Below, piece by piece: positions 44,401 through 55,835 of a stretch of DNA of 64,000 nucleotides. The stretch covers positions 1,136,086 through 1,200,085 of the forward strand of contig QRDG01000534.1 of assembly GCA_012064385.1 (NCBI GenBank), read 5' to 3'. Numbering within the stretch: position 1 is the stretch's first letter; every line of letters starts with the position of its first letter. Both the position numbers and the translations under genes were made by a program. Below the pieces are notes generated by a model. That model did not search any database, was not told the DNA's origin, and saw nothing but the letters and a program-made list of their open reading frames with translations. The stretch is from Puccinellia tenuiflora (Eukaryota > Streptophyta > Magnoliopsida > Poales > Poaceae).

Positions 44401-45957
44401 AACATGAGAACTTTGCAAAGTCTCCACAAGGGTGGCCACATTCTCGGACTAAAAGAAGATATCTCCTTTGCCAAAGATCGTGTTTGTAGGGCTTGTGTTG
44501 AAGGCAAGATGCATGACTCTCCCCATCCTTCCAAGACTATTATTTTATCCAAGAGGATCTTGGAGCTCCTCCATGTGGATCTTTTTGGTGCCGTTCCCGA
44601 AGCAAGTCTAGGTGGGAAGAAGTATTGCTTGGTGATTGTTGATGACTAATCAAGATTCACTTGGGTTTATTTCTTCAAGTCAAAGAGTGAGACCCAACAA
44701 ACCTTCATCGACTTCTCCATTGAAATGAACGTCAACACAATGTCCCCATAATGGCAATTAGAAGTGATAATGGCTCCGAGTTCAAGAACTACACCCTCAA
44801 TGAGTTTCTTAGTGAAGAGTGTATTCGTCATCAATATTCCGCAAATTATACCCCTCAACAAAATGGTGTAGCCGAGAGAAAGAACCAGACTCTTATGGAT
44901 ATAGCAAGGTCCATGTTAGCGGAGTTTAAGACTCCGTTGAGTTTTTGGGCGGAGGCTATATCCACGGCATGTCACTCATCCAACCGGCTCTACTTCCGCA
45001 AAGGGTTGAACAAGACCCCCTATGAGATCCTCACCGGCAACAAGCCTAACATCTCCTACTTCCGTGTATTCGGTTGTAAGTGTTTCTATTTGATTAAAGG
45101 TTGTCGCTTAACTAAATTTGAATCTAAATCTCTAGAGGGTATATTTGTTGGTTATGGTGCCGAATCCCACACTTATAAAATCTATGATAAAGCCTCACGG
45201 CATATCATAGAATCTTGTAGTGTGGTGTTCGAGGAAAATGACGGCTCCCAAGTGGCGCAATTTCATGTTTCTGATGTAGATGATGTAATTCCTCAAGAAG
45301 CCATAAGAAGAATAGGTGTGGGATTTTTCCGCCCCGTTGAGGAACCCCTTGTGGCGGATCGAGAAGGACAATGCTCTACGCAAGTGGAGCCTTCATCTAC
45401 ACAAGAAAATCTAGCCAATGAAGAGCCTATTGCACCAACCATAGAACAAGTTGAAGACCCTCAACCCCTCGATCAAGTTGCTATGCAAGAGCCCAACTCA
45501 CCTATTCGTGTTGCTAGCAATGATCAAGACCTTGCTCAATCATCTTCTTCTTCAAATGTTGAAGCCGTGCCTAGTGATGATCAAGTTCAACCTTCCGGTC
45601 AAGACGGGGACTCGAATGATCAAGATGATCAAGTGATACCTCCAAGATGTAATGAGGATATCGAAGCCCGTCGTCGAGCTAGAGTTGTAAGAACCATGGA
45701 ACGTCGTGAACATTTCCTTGAGAAGGTGATTGGTGATGTGAGAGGCAAAGTGTCCACCCGGAGGCAATTGGCAAACTTTAGTGATCATCAAGCTCATATT
45801 TCCATGGTGGAACCGAAGAAAGTGTCCGAAGCTCTTGAAGATCCGGATTGGTTGCAAGCCATGCATCAAGAGCTCAACAATTTCGAGCGCAATAAAGTTT
45901 GGAAGCTAGTTGAGAAGCCAGAGGAGTGCCGCAATGTTATTGGCACAAAGTTAGTTG
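41443..45957 (+). pseudogene. Copia gag, protease and integrase; reverse transcriptase deleted
   Basis: ATG at 41443. Gag (UBN2-like) continues after a frame change near 41700, with YVGEKYMSHIEL and EAWDILTQEF, to a stop at 42482. A zinc knuckle (CYNCQDKYHFVAEC) lies at about 42607-42650 in another frame. Then come an acidic and coiled-coil region with TAA or TAG stops at about 42998, 43218 and 43707. Protease WVLDSGCTKHMT is at 43981-44016. Integrase has the HRRLAHVN finger at about 44380, a first catalytic Asp in HVDLFG (about 44573), SDNGSEF near 44763 and the Glu in QQNGVAERKN near 44875; a TAA at 44647 and a frame change follow the first Asp. The frame 44751-46148 passes from pol into the LTR without a stop, a deletion fusion after NVIGTKLVEK. 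Confidence 0.9.
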
Positions 45958-46828
45958 AGAAAATTTCCGGTGGAATTTTGGCTAAGTCATTTGGGATTTT
46001 CCTCTCGGGAGGGGTCCCGGAGGTTTTGGGCGGAACTTATCCCCGGAGATTTCCGGCCCACCGGAAGTTCCGGCCTCCAGGCCGGAAGTTCCGGTCCTTT
46101 ATACCGGAAATTCTAGCCCTGCGCTTTTCCAAAGGCCAGATTTCCTAGAGGGGTATTTATACCCCTCCCCCTACCTTGGAGCAGCCAGCTCTTGCAACTC
46201 TCTCTCCTCCATCACAAGCAAAAGCTCAAATCGAAGAGATCTCTCAATCCCTCCACCCAAATTCGTTGATCTTTGGAGGATTGAAGGAGAAGGCCCCAAT
46301 CTACATCTTCACCAAGCCGTTCTACCCTAGAATTCGTGTGCTTACCACTTGTTGTAATTGTGACAGATGTGTTGATTTGGGAGCCCCCAATTAAGTTGTG
46401 GGTGTGTGCCCCAAAATATTGTAAAGGCTCCGGATTCCGCCTTGAAGGATTCCGATAGTGGAAGGTGAACCAAACCCTCGGGTGCGGTTCATCGGAGAAT
46501 AAGGTGAGGCCTTTGAGCCATCTTGAGTAGGCCTCTTATGGCGAGCTCACACCCCTCCAACGAGACGTACTCCCTTAACAAGGAGGAAGTCGGGAATACA
46601 TCCGTGTCTCCGCGTGCTTCTACTTTCGGTTATCTCTTTCCCTTAGTTGTCTTTACTTGTATCGTTAATTGCCTAGTTGTTCTAGTTCGCTCTTCATATA
46701 GGTAAATTCACCGTAGTTGCATATCTAGAGAATTTACCTTTGTGTTAAGCCTAAAATCGAAAAAGAATTAAAAATTGGTGTAGTACCTATTCACCCCCCT
46801 CCCTCTAGGAGCCCATACGATCCTTTCA
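45958..46828 (+). repeat. Copia 3' LTR, 5'-truncated
   Basis: Starts at the equivalent of 36367 and ends CCTTTCA at 46828, next to the target duplication. The junction shares gaaaatttcc with the LTR sequence, a short overlap that fits illegitimate recombination. Confidence 0.9.
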
Positions 46829-46833
46829 GAGTA

Positions 46834-47441
46834 TCCTCCCTGATGACGGGAAAATGGGGCGATCGAAAATACGCGTCCACGTCATAGATACAGATGGTAT
46901 AAAATTTAAATTGCGCGAACATAAATAAGACAAATATCAAGTATTGCGAGTACTTATTTCCGGAACTCTTACATTTATATAAACGAACCGTACATCTCCG
47001 AGAGAAAACCCCTGATTAAGAATTCCAACTTTCTAATACAAAGGATTACAACAACATATGACTATTACAAAGGATAAAATAAAACTAAGAAGTCCTCCTC
47101 GCCGTCGTCGTCGTCGGATGCTTGAAGGAGCATTTAATCTTCTTTGAATTATTATAAGATTTTATTTGAAATATGCATGACATATTTTAACAGTCATATT
47201 TGATTTGATTTTACTGACACTTGTTTGGTAGTGCAAAATATTCCTACGGCAAGATGCATGCATGGGTTATTTAATATGCCCGATTAATTAACCAATATTT
47301 AATTTGTTGGATGATTTTATTTAATGATTGATTAATCAGTCAGATGACCCTTTTAATTATTGCATGCACTACGGACCATGCACGTTTATTTATCTCGCAT
47401 GCACATGAGAGTTTAAACGATGCATTGTACGCCTGACGTAC
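46834..47441 (+). other. Intron 6 sequence between Copia and CACTA-C
   Basis: 608 bp, AT-rich, no coding frame. Removing the Copia element joins 36037 to 46834 within one intron. The first 290 bp (with tcatagatacagatgg and a cgtcgtcgtcgtcg run) might be an older degraded element. Confidence 0.5.
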
Positions 47442-47477
47442 AAGCACTAGTAGAAAAGGGGGCAACGGTGCGCCCCC

Positions 47478-47762
47478 TTTAGTACCGGTTGTCACAAAAC
47501 CGGTACTAAAGGCGGCCATTAGCACCGGTTGTATATGTGGCGCAAGCCTCGAACCCTTTAGTACCGGTTGGTCTTAACCACCGGTACTAAAGGCTACTCT
47601 TTAGTACCGGTTGTTCATACCGACCGGTACTAAAGGGTTCGTGCACATGCGGCCACGGTTGGTGGCCCACGGCCAGCCCTTTAGTACCGGTTTTTATGAA
47701 CAACCGGTACTAAAGGCCCATCTTTAGTACCGGTTGGTATTATAAACCGGTACTAAAGGTTT
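47478..47762. repeat. Left subterminal repeats of CACTA-C
   Basis: Eight or more copies of tttagtaccggttg and its reverse complement aaccggtactaaag, often as head-to-head pairs forming hairpins of about 40 bp. The core accggt is itself a palindrome. Confidence 0.92.
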
Positions 47763-48259
47763 CCCTATATTACCTTCTTCCACCCCGAGCCACAGATCCA
47801 TTTCTCAGCTCGAACACAACTCCATTTTTTCTCTTTCTTTGCTCTCCCAAGCTCTAGTTCACCTCATTTTTCTCCAACATTTGTCAAGATTTGTGGCATC
47901 TACATATACAAGGGTTAGCAACTTCATCTACTCTTCCGGCATTTCAAGTTTAGCTCATTTTGTTGCAAATTTAGCTAGTTTGATTTTTGTAGTGCTTGCA
48001 AGGTGTTTGATGAAATGTCTAAGTTAGGGATTTTATTTATTTTATATGCATTTTGAGCTCAAATTAAGGTATAATTTGTGGTTTCATATAGTGTCGTCCC
48101 GTCCCCCTCCTCACCGCCGTCGATCGCCCGCTCCGCTCCGTAACCGACACCACCTCGGTGAGTTTTTTTATCTTTTATTTTAAAAATGTTAGTTATATGA
48201 TTTAAATGCATAATTATTTGTTGTATAATTTTCTTGTGTTTTTTTATATGTATAGTGTC

Positions 48260-48743
48260 ATGGTTTTGATATCCGTCCCCGTCGGCCCTCGTCCGGTCTA
48301 TGATTCGGATGTGGTATATTTTTATAACTATTTTTTTTCGTGGTTATAACAATCATGCCGACCAACTTGTCATAGATATATTTTTATTTAGGAGATAGTT
48401 GAACCGGAAATTCCAGCCGACCCTATTGTCGAGTTTTTAGAAAAAGAAAACAACGATTTGAAAGCAAAATTGAAGATAAGTGAAGATCTTTGTCTCCAAT
48501 GCCTGGAAGAGAAGATGGTATTGGACTTGAAAATTGCCGACATTGTTGATGCTCACGGGGTCGAGCTTGCCGACGTCGTCGCTGCTCACGAGATGAAGAT
48601 GGATGCAATGCGCGTCAAGCTTAAAAAGATTAGAAAATATGTCATTAGTCAAGAGGCTTGGTATCAGTTATGCTGTTGGTTCAATAGTTACCTTGGTTGC
48701 GATTCTGATCGCATTTGTTGTTGGATATAAATTCTTTAGATAG
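48260..48743 (+). pseudogene. CACTA-C small gene: coiled coil with C-terminal membrane segment, frameshifted
   Basis: ATG at 48260 opens an exon (VLISVPVGPRPVYDSD) with donor near 48318. The next exon starts at 48392 with EIVEPEIPADPIVEFLEKEN and continues as a heptad-rich helix (KLKISEDL, HEMKMDAMRVKLKKIRK). Near 48655 the frame changes by one base. In the new frame the text is ISYAVGSIVTLVAILIAFVV, then GYKFFR and TAG at 48741-48743: one hydrophobic helix followed by a short basic tail. An upstream exon at about 48090-48155 (SSRPPPHRRRSPAPLRNR) may belong to it but begins with GTG. I do not recognise the family. The layout is that of a tail-anchored membrane protein. Confidence 0.6.
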
Positions 48744-48911
48744 TTGTATGTTAGTTTCGATTGATGTATGTTTCGTGAGAACTATGTATTACATTTGGGC
48801 ACTACTCTACTTTGGTTTTAATGTGATGAATTTGTATTAATTAATTTGGTCACGTATCTCTATTCATTATTTAGCTGGTGTAATGGTTTTTGATTTATTT
48901 ATGTAATGCAG

Positions 48912-51900
48912 ATGAGCCGAGAATGGATGTACGGTGATCGACGCCATCCCGAGTTCATTGATGGCATGCATCGTTTTCTCGATGTGGTTAAGTTAAACAA
49001 GCTAAAGAATGGTTTTATGATTTGTCCATGTGATGAATGTCGGAATACGAGGAATTACCCGAGCGTAAGAACCATACACTCCCACCTGTTGCGACAAGGC
49101 TTCATGCCCAATTATTTTTGTTGGACCAAGCATGGAGAAAGAGGGGTTATAATGGAAGACCCTGAAGAAAAGGATGATGACAACTATCCTGTGTTCTCTG
49201 AACACGGTGATACTACAATGGGGGAAGACGAAGTTGAGCATGAGGTCATTGTTGATCAGTCCGATGATGATGATCATCGTCGGGTCATTCTTGATGAACA
49301 GATGAAGTGCGGAAGTGAAAACGAGTGGTCGAAGTTGGAGCGCATGTTAGAGGATCACAAAAAATTGTTGTACCCAAATTGTGAAGATGGCCAGAAAAAG
49401 CTGGGTACCACCCTGGAATTGCTGCAGTGGAAGGCAAAGAATGGAATATCTGACAAGGCATTTGAAGAGTTGCTACAAATATTTAAGAAGAGTCTTCCAA
49501 GGAATAATGAATTGCCCCACAATACATACGAAGCAAAGAAGATTGTCTGCCCTCTTGGATTAGAGGTGGAGAAGATACATGCATGCATCAATGACTGCAT
49601 CCTCTACTACGGTGAGAAGTATGAGAACTTGAATGCATGCCCGATATGCGGTGCATTGCGGTATAAGATTGGGCGAGATGACCCAGGTGATGTTGAGGGC
49701 GAGCATAGCCCCAGGAAGAGGGTTCCCGCGAAGGTGATGTGGTATGCTCCTATAATACCATGGTTGAAACGTTTGTTCCGAAACAAAGAGCATGCCAAGG
49801 TGTTGCAATGGCACAAAGAAGACCGTAAGGAAGACGAGATGCTGAGACACCCCGCTGATGGGTCTCAGTGGAGAAACATCGACAGTGCGTTTGGGCATTT
49901 TGCAGCTGACGCAAGGAACTTAAGATTTGGTCTAAGTACAGATGGCTTGAATCCGTTTGGGGAGCAGAGCAGCAGTCATAGCACCTGGCCCGTGACTCTA
50001 TGTATCTATAACCTCCTCCTTGGTTGTGCATGAAACAAAAGTATATTATGATGCCAGTGCTTATCCAAGGCCCGAAGCAACCCAGCAACGACATTGATGT
50101 GTATCTGAGGCCATTAGTTGATGAACTTTTACAGTTGTGGTCTGACGAAGGCGTACATGTGTGGGATGAGTACAAACAGGAGGAATTTGGCCTACGAGCA
50201 TTGCTGTTTGTAACCATCAATGATTGGCCTGCTCTTAGTAACATTTCAGGACAGTCGAACAAGGGATACAATGCATGCACGCATTGTTTAGATAATACTA
50301 ACAGTATATATTTAGGTAACAAGATTGTGTATCTGGGGCATCGTCGATTTCTTCCAAACAGGCATCACGTAAAAACAAAGGCAAGCATTTTAAAGGTGAG
50401 GCAGATAACCGGACAAAGCCTACACGCCCTGATGGTGATGTTATATATGGCATGGTCAAGGATTTAGAAGTAATCTTTGGAAAGGGTCCTGACAGTCTAT
50501 CTGTTCCGAAAGACGCAAACAAGCACGTACCCTTGTGGAAAAAGAAATCTATATTTTGGGATTTACCTTATTGGAAAATCCTAGAGGTTCGCTCTGCAAT
50601 CGACGTGATGCACGTGACGAAAAATCTTTGCGTGAACCTGCTAAACTTCTTAGGCGTGTATGGGAAGACGAAAGATACAACGGATGCACGGCAGGACCAG
50701 CAACGTACGCACGAAAGAGACAACCAGAATCCAGAGAAGTATCAAGGTACTGCCAGCTACGCTCTTACCAAAGAAGAGAAGGAGATCTTTTTTCAAGTCC
50801 TGAGCAGTATCAAGGTCCCTTCTGGCTACTCATCGAATATAAAGGGAATAATAAACATGGCAGAGAAAAAGTTCCAAAACCTGAAGTCTCATGACTGCCA
50901 CATGATTATGACACAATTACTTCCGGTTGCATTGAGGGGGCTTCTACCGGAAAACGTTCGAGTACCCATTGTGAAGCTATGTGCATTCCTCAATGCAATT
51001 TCTCAGAAGGTAATCGATCTAGCAACTCTACCAAGTTTACAGAAGGATGTGGTCCAATGTCTTGTCAGCTTCGAGTTGGTGTTTCCACCGTCCTTCTTCA
51101 ATATTATGACGCACCTCATAGTGCACCTAGTCGAAGAGATTTCCATTCTCGGTCCTGTATTTCTACACAACATGTTCCCCTTTGAGAGGTTCATGGGAGT
51201 CTTAAAGAAATACGTTCATAACCGTGCTAGGCCAGAAGGAAGCATGTCCAAGGGCTATGGAACAGAGGAGGTCATTGAGTTTTGTGTTGACTTTATTCCT
51301 GATCTTAAGCCTATCGGTGTTCCTCAATCGCGCCATGAGGGGAGACTGCGTGGAAAAGGCACGCTAGGAAAGAAAGCAACAAGAAGTATGGACGGGCATT
51401 CTTTCACTAAAGCACACTACACAGTTCTACAAAATTCCAGTTTGGTGGCTCCGTATATCGTGAAACACATGGATATTTTACGCTCCGAATACCCGGAGCA
51501 GACTAACTTCTGGATTAAAGGAAAGCACGTGGAAACTTTCGGCAGTTGGTTGCATACACATCTCATTAATAACACCACTGTTGGAGATGAGCTATACTTG
51601 TTGGCCAAGTCACCATCTTCAACTATATTGACTTTCCAAGGGTACGAGATAAATGGGAATACATTTTACACGGAAACCCAAGACAAAAAGAGCACTAACC
51701 AAAACAGTGGTGTCCGCTTTGATGCAACAAACGACGATGGGACAAAGGACACATATTATGGTTGCATACAGTAGATATGGGAACTTGACTATGCACTTTC
51801 TTTTAAGATCCCTTTGTTTCATTGCAAATGGGTCAACCTGGCAGGCGGGGTAGAGATGGATCGGCGGTACGGAATGACTACAGTGGATCTCAACAATCTT

Positions 51901-52034
51901 GGGTACCACACCGAGCCATTCGTCCTAGCCAATGATGTGGCTCAGGTTTTCTATGTGAAGGACATGTCTTCCAGACCGAAAAAAGAAAAGATAAGCGAGC
52001 CGATACATCATGCGATCAGCGAAAGCGCCACATA
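48912..52034 (+). pseudogene. CACTA-C transposase (TNP2-type), broken
   Basis: Start MSREWMY at 48912, the transposase-associated domain with CPCDECRN near 49030. The Transposase_21 core includes HPADGSQWRNID, LSTDGLNPFG and GPKQPSNDIDVYLRPLVDEL; SAIDVMHVTKNL is at about 50595. DUF4218-like (VPSGYSSNIKG to SMSKGYGTEEV) and DUF4216-like (SGVRFDATN...DTYYGC and IWELDY..IPLFHCKWV) follow. Breaks: frame change near 50012, frame change near 50375, and in-frame TAG at 51772-51774 inside DUF4216. After the TAG the frame reads on to TAG at 52032-52034. Without these three changes the reading frame would be about 1040 codons, normal for the family. The remaining open segments could still yield partial proteins. 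Confidence 0.92.
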
Positions 52035-52219
52035 GTTCTTTCAGGGAAAAGAAACATCGTGGGAGTGGAGGACAAGACAGATATGTCAGAAGATTACAAT
52101 AAGTTTAATGAAATTCCGCCCTTCAAAGTGAAAACTGACCCAAGCATCGTGTTAAATGATGAAGATTGTCCATGGCTACGGCGCAATCAGAAGAAAGGGA
52201 CACACATGAAGAAACAAGT

Positions 52220-53200
52220 GAACACTAGATAGAGATGTTGTTGGTGATGTGTAATAATTAATGTATTAAACCTTATATCAAATGCACACGGTTTCCCCGT
52301 CATACAGCCCAACGGTGGCTCGTGAGTGCCTGCATATCAAATGCACCGTTGGGCTGTATGACGGGAATCCGAATGATTTGTATTCGGTCGATGAACTGAA
52401 GTATTTTGTAGATAGAACAGCCGCACGTATTTTGTTGAGGGCTGTGAAGTGAGCAGCAAATCGACCTTCGATCCAAGCAGCCGCAAGACTTCTGTGATGA
52501 TCTAACGACCGTCCCAAAAAGTGTTGGGAATGTTGTAGATCATCACAGCGCCTTGCAGCTACTTGGATCCGACCGAGGGGCATGGCTACCACTTCCACCA
52601 CCACCACTCCCACCTCCTCGGCAATTCATCATTGTGTCACCCTAATCCAGTGGTTGGATTCAACCTACCCGAGGGCTTGTGTTAGGGAACATGCCAGCGG
52701 GTAGGCTAAATCCAACCATTGGGTTCGGTGGCAAAGGTAGACGCTCATTGTGTGCCGTTTCGCTGCAGGGACGTCGCTATTTATAGGTGTGTGCTTCTGA
52801 TCCAACGGCTCACAAGCGCTCTAAAGAAACACACCCCTGATCCAACGGCTCACAAGCGCTTGAAAGAAACACACGATCCGTGTACTTCTTTAGTCCCGGT
52901 TGGTAACACGAACCGGTACTAAAGGCCCTGATCCAACAGCTCACAAGCGCTCGAAGGAAACATACGATCCGTGTGCTTCTGATCCAACGGCTCACAAGCG
53001 CTCTAAAGAAACACACCCCTGATCCAACGGCTCACAAGCGCTTGAAAGAAACACACGATCCGTGTGGTTCTTCCACCGCTTCCCGCCTTCGTCTTCCCGT
53101 AATTTCTCACTATATATATGTAGGCTTGGCCGCCATTGCCATATCACATATAAACTCATATATGCAACCTCATCACTCTTCCATTGTAACAAAATTTTGA
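52220..53200 (+). other. Downstream segment shared with the fragment at 11152-12110, with 51-bp repeats
   Basis: No convincing protein. It contains an inverted pair (ccgtcatacagcccaacggt near 52297 and accgttgggctgtatgacgg near 52345), a second inverted pair around 52488-52560 (gatgatct...gatcatc), and at 52785-53062 reverse-complement copies of the 51-bp unit (gatccaacggctcacaagcg) in two blocks separated by one accggtactaaagg repeat. Confidence 0.7.
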
Positions 53201-53220
53201 CTTAGGTGTTCTCGACGACG

Positions 53221-53604
53221 ATGTCCATGTTGGACCAGAGGGGCGATGTGCGGGACTGGGCTCCACCGGGCTGGCACTAGGAGGTGCTACCTTCCGGGAT
53301 GCGCAGCTTGGTGAGGAATCCGGGTGACGTCGTCGACCCGGATCTTCTGTGGTGGCAGTCGTGTGGGCCACACTCGGTGCAGAGGGAGCCGGCCCCCGAG
53401 GAGGAGGTACGTCGCCGTATCAGGGAGGAGGATGAGCACGTCCGTCGCTACATGTATCTATTGGATAGGCAGTATGACAGTAGGTGGTCGTTTCTTCAGA
53501 GGGTTCCTTCTCATGTGAGCTATGACCCTGTGAGGGTTCCTTCTCTTTGGATGCGCAGCGCCGGCGGCTCAGCACCCCGCGGCTCAGGAACCGGTCGAAG
53601 TTAG
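53221..53604 (+). pseudogene. Unrecognised ORF in CACTA-C
   Basis: ATG at 53221 (SMLDQRGDVRDWAPPGWH), TAG at 53278-53280, then the same frame stays open to 53604: DVVDPDLLWWQS, EEEVRRRIREEDEHVRRYMY, SRWSFLQRVPSHVSYDPVR. Charged, helical, rich in Arg and Glu, 127 codons counting the TAG. No family recognised. The single internal stop followed by a clean frame and ordered composition suggests a once real protein or exon. It has no known link to CACTA function. Confidence 0.4.
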
Positions 53605-54261
53605 TTTCAGAGTTTGTGATCGCCATTGCAGTTCTCTTGTCTGTGATCGTAGTTTAGGTTACTACTTGCTTTTGAAAACTTGCGACCTAAACTATCAACT
53701 TCGGGAGATGTGTGTGATATTCATGCATATGTATGCAAAATATTGGGTCTCGCCAGGTACGAGGGGGACGGCCCACCTCCTTGATATTTTAATTGCATTT
53801 TTATCAACAATTTGATATTTTAATTGCATTTTTCTGTTAAACAGATGAAAAGATATTGAATTTATAAGTTTAATTAATGACTTAATGGAGTTCAAATTCC
53901 AAATTTTGTAATTAAATTAATTCACCTATAGTTTCAAAAAAAATGAATTTGTCATAAATAGATAGATTACATTTTTAACAACAATTTGATATTTTAATTG
54001 CATTTTTCTGATAAACAGATGAAAAGATATTGAATTTATAAATTTAATTAGTGAATTAATGGAGTTCGAATTCCAAATTTTGTAATTAAATGAATTCACC
54101 TATAATCTCAAAAAATAGATAGAAAAAATAAGAGAGAAAAAATAACTAGAAAACATAATAAAGAAAAAATAAACAGAAAACATAATAAAGAAAAAATAAA
54201 CAGAAAATATAAGAAAGAAAAAATAGGAGAGAAAAAAGAAACTAGAGGAAAAAAAAATCAA
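53605..54261. other. AT-rich spacer with direct repeat
   Basis: Two near-identical stretches at about 53805-53935 and 53980-54115 (sharing atttgatattttaattgcat and gatgaaaagatattgaattt) form a direct repeat with a period of about 175 bp. It is followed by a purine-rich run of aagaaaaaataaacagaaaa units (54120-54255). No coding sequence. Confidence 0.7.
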
Positions 54262-54420
54262 AATCCCATTAGTACGTAACCGGTACTAAAGGGGTGGGCT
54301 TCGCGCGCGAAATTTCGCCGCGGCCCAAAAGAGACCTTTAGTACCGGTTGGTATCTACAACCGGTACTAAAGACCCTTTCGTACCGGTTGTAGATACCAA
54401 CCGGTACTAAAGGGGTTTTG
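54262..54420. repeat. Internal subterminal-type repeats in CACTA-C
   Basis: accggtactaaaggggtggg, taccggttggtatctacaac and its inverted partner repeat here, 5.5 kb from the nearest terminus. No CACTA terminus accompanies them. Confidence 0.85.
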
Positions 54421-54836
54421 AATGGTTAAGTGGCAGGGATCGACGCCTCGCTCCCCACCAAACCGCCAAGTCCTCGACGCCGTCGACGCCTCCTCCTCGA
54501 CGCGACCCTGCTCCGGCGAAGCTCTGCTCCGGCCGGCGGCCACGCCATTGCCTCCTCCCTCACCGCGTCGACCTCCGCCACCCCTGCTCCGCCTCAACGA
54601 CGCGCCGCCCCTGCTCCGCCTCCCTCCTCTGCTCCGGCCCGCGCACGCCATTGCCGCCTGGCGCGCCCTGCTCTGCCATCGCCGCCCGGCCCTGCTCTCT
54701 CCTCTGCTCCGGCCACCGCCCCTGCTCCGCCTCCCTCCTCTCTGCTCCGGCCCGCGCGCGCCATCGCCGCCCCTGCTCCGGCGCCCTCCACGCCCTGCTC
54801 CGGCCGCCGCGCGCGTAGCCCTGCGCAAGGTTAGTT
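54421..54836 (+). other. GC-rich leader before the protease gene
   Basis: Very GC-rich, open in several frames with Pro/Ala/Arg-rich products (ctgctccg repeats). It ends at a plausible donor (gcgcaag/gttagt) and is followed by an AT-rich intron. The arrangement matches the GC-rich leader at 7745-8226 in CACTA-A. Probably a 5' untranslated exon. Confidence 0.5.
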
Positions 54837-55835
54837 TTTTTCTTTTTTTTCAGTACTGTTCTTTTGATTAGCAGTGTTCTTTTTTTTGTTTTTAGTACTG
54901 TTATTTAGTACTGATGTTTAGGTTCGAATTTTAGTTGACATGTTTGAATTTTAGTTGAGTTAGAAATTTTACCAAAGTTAGAAAATTTGAAAATGTAGCA
55001 AAGTTAGAAAATTTATCAAAGTTAGAAAATTTATCAAAGTTAGACATGTTCATTTTTAGTAAAGTTTAAGTTTTGTTTAGCTTATTATTGTTTAGGTTAT
55101 TATAGGTTATCAATTTTTAGTGTAGCAATTTTGAAAGTTAGCAATTTTGAAAGTTTAGCAATTTTGAAACTTAGACATTTTGTTTAGATTATTTTAGGTT
55201 ATTATTAGTGTAGCAATTTTGATAGAAATATTGCTAAGTTTGAAATATTGCTAAGTTAGAAATATTCCTAAGTTTGAAATATTGCTAAGTTAGAAAATTT
55301 TAGTAGCAAAGTTTGAAAATTTAGTGTATAAGAAAATTATTTTATTAGTGTATAAGAAAATTTAGCAAAGTTTGAAAATTTATCAAAGCAATGTTATTTT
55401 TAGTTGCAAAATTTTTAGTGTAGCACTTTTGAAAGTTAGCAATTTTGAAACTTAGCAATTTTATTTAGATTATTTTAGGTTATTATTAGTGTAGCAATTT
55501 TGTTAGAAATATTGCTAAGTTAGAAATATTGCTAACTTAGAAATATTCCTAAGTTAGAAATATTGCTAAGTTAGAAATATTGCTAAGTTAGAAATATTAC
55601 TAAGTTTGAAATATTGCTAAGTTTGAAATATTGCTAAGTTAGAGATATTCCTATGTTTAGAACAACCGGTGCTAAAGATCGTTTGAACGGTTAGTAGCAA
55701 AGTTTGAAAATTATTTCATTAGTGTATAAGTAAATTTAGCAAAGTTTGAAAATTTATCAAAGCAATGTTATTTTTAGTTGCAATGAAATTTAAAGTTGTT
55801 TGCTATGAATTAAAAATTTGCAGTGACATTGAGCT
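54837..55835 (+). repeat. AT-rich intron with aagttagaaatattgcta repeats
   Basis: About 1 kb built largely from variants of gctaagttagaaatatt and agcaaagtttgaaaattt. Blocks near 55300-55400 and 55690-55780 repeat with small changes. No coding sequence. Confidence 0.8.

Larger units (their letters stand above)
36038..46828 (+). mobile_element. Ty1/copia element with internal deletion and a nested LTR insertion
   Basis: LTRs begin TGAAAG and end CTTTCA. The 5-bp target duplication gagta is exact at 36033-36037 and 46829-46833. The 5' LTR is 36038-36793 plus 40878-41391 (about 1270 bp) once the nested insertion is removed. The primer binding site tggtatcagagc is at 41394-41405, the tRNA-Met type. 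The 3' LTR lacks its beginning: at 45957 the coding region jumps directly into the LTR interior, removing reverse transcriptase, RNase H, the polypurine tract and about 330 bp of LTR. Confidence 0.95.

Noticed and set aside
54367..54871. Overlapping Pro- and Gly/Arg-rich open frames
   Set aside because: Same compositional artefact, in a leader region followed by an intron.
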